In this document: piece by piece, positions 63,780 to 64,000 of the stretch
How the letters are laid out: each line of letters begins with the position of its first letter
Position numbering within the stretch: the first letter of the stretch is position 1
DNA from: Phycisphaerae bacterium
GTDB lineage: Bacteria > Planctomycetota > Phycisphaerae > Phycisphaerales > UBA1924
Reading direction: 5' to 3'
DNA length: 64,000 bases
Assembly (NCBI GenBank): GCA_030432905.1
Contig: JAUILU010000003.1
Location: forward strand, 1 to 64,000
Made by a program: the position numbers and the translations under genes
Notes under the pieces: generated by a model
What the model was told of the DNA's origin: nothing
What the model saw: the letters and a program-made list of their open reading frames with translations, nothing else
Database searches by the model: none

Positions 63780-64000
63780 CTATTTGATATACGGCGGAGC
63801 AGTAATGTCACCGACGATAGTTCCATCCCGAAGCGTGTACACGGCGCTAAATGGTGCCAGGAATCCTGAATAGTCAGAGATGTTGTTGTAGTTTGAACTC
63901 CGCCGTTCACCCAGAATACCCCATACAATGCACTGGTTTTCGGATTCAAGAGCATTCAGCAACTTGTCTCGGCGAACAACCAGTGAAAAGTTGCTTGCGT
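63780..64000 (-). CDS. Partial hypothetical protein, N-terminus beyond the window edge
   Basis: The frame is open through the right edge; the visible 73 C-terminal residues include SDYSGFLAPFSAVYTLRDGT and end in DITAPPYIK. A TTG at 63962 could be a start, but the frame continues upstream of it, so I take it as partial. The composition is A+T-rich like that of its neighbour, 41 bp away on the same strand. No family is recognised. Confidence 0.55.
   Translation of the reverse strand, partial: ASNFSLVVRRDKLLNALESENQCIVWGILGERRSSNYNNISDYSGFLAPFSAVYTLRDGTIVGDITAPPYIK

Larger units (their letters stand above)
59872..64000. mobile_element. Putative integrated element next to tRNA-Gly
   Basis: From the tRNA 3' end to the window edge all genes point toward the tRNA and encode a primase-helicase, two excisionase-like HTH proteins, an unknown 339-residue protein and an unknown partial protein. 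The stretch from about 62.6 kb has visibly more A+T than the chromosome to its left. No integrase and no duplicate of the tRNA end is in view, so the element's far end lies beyond the window. That it is mobile is inferred. Confidence 0.62.

Overview
The window looks like chromosomal DNA of a marine planctomycete, most likely class Phycisphaerae. The grounds are: planctomycete-type cytochrome c proteins (a DUF1592-type and a DUF1552-type protein encoded side by side); an ECF sigma factor translationally coupled to a TPR-containing Ser/Thr kinase; a large secreted repeat protein ending in a double dockerin-like calcium motif with a terminal Gly-Cys-Pro; a Tat-exported Gfo/Idh/MocA and sugar-isomerase cassette; and a high G+C sequence with very short intergenic gaps. 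The class assignment is an inference from these hallmarks, because no rRNA gene is present.

Layout. 1-4.5 kb (- strand): arginine operon argR-argC-argB-argF-argG, every junction overlapping, with two ARG-box-like operators at the argR start; argG runs off the left edge. 4.6-8.7 kb: a hypothetical protein, an LCAT/lipase-like lipoprotein, a membrane protein fused to a cytochrome c motif and a small secreted protein. 8.9-17.3 kb: a signalling block made of a TPR protein coupled to a sigma-like protein that seems to end in a membrane anchor, a GC-rich hairpin, the 1081-residue repeat protein, then the ECF sigma factor and kinase. 17.3-22.9 kb (- strand): a MacAB-like ABC export operon headed by a Cys-rich exported protein. 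23-32.8 kb: a PEP-CTERM-like surface protein, an AraC regulator and two convergent clusters holding the kynurenine route (kynB, kmo, kynU, 3-HAO, ACMSD facing a 2-aminomuconate deaminase-like protein, a semialdehyde dehydrogenase and an SDR). 32.9-37.8 kb: ZIP transporter, RlmKL-like rRNA methyltransferase, polyprenyl diphosphate synthase and another methyltransferase.

37.9-43 kb: UDP-glucose dehydrogenase with a clear terminator, a 0.58 kb non-coding stretch full of repeats, a membrane protein, an asparagine synthase with a compositionally odd middle and a small hypothetical protein. 42.9-49.1 kb (- strand): a six-gene cassette (FGE-like protein, two Gfo/Idh/MocA oxidoreductases, two sugar-phosphate-isomerase-like proteins, SDR) whose start codon overlaps the start of divergent apbE. 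50-54 kb: an adenine methyltransferase that stops before its catalytic motif, then korAB. 54-57.8 kb: DUF1552 and DUF1592 proteins. 57.9-59.7 kb: a SulP transporter. 59.8 kb: tRNA-Gly(CCC), followed to the right edge by what looks like an integrated element (primase/helicase, two excisionase-like HTH proteins, two unknown proteins) with more A+T-rich sequence at its distal end.

How the genes work together. The kynurenine cluster should take N-formylkynurenine to 2-aminomuconate and its deamination product, so it is catabolic rather than a route to NAD. The arginine operon is probably under ArgR feedback. The 8.9-17.3 kb block reads as an extracytoplasmic sensing and response unit. Most unexpected are a dispersed repeat that occurs in non-coding DNA at 39.4-39.9 kb and also inside the reading frame of the element's primase, and the apparently membrane-tethered sigma-like protein.
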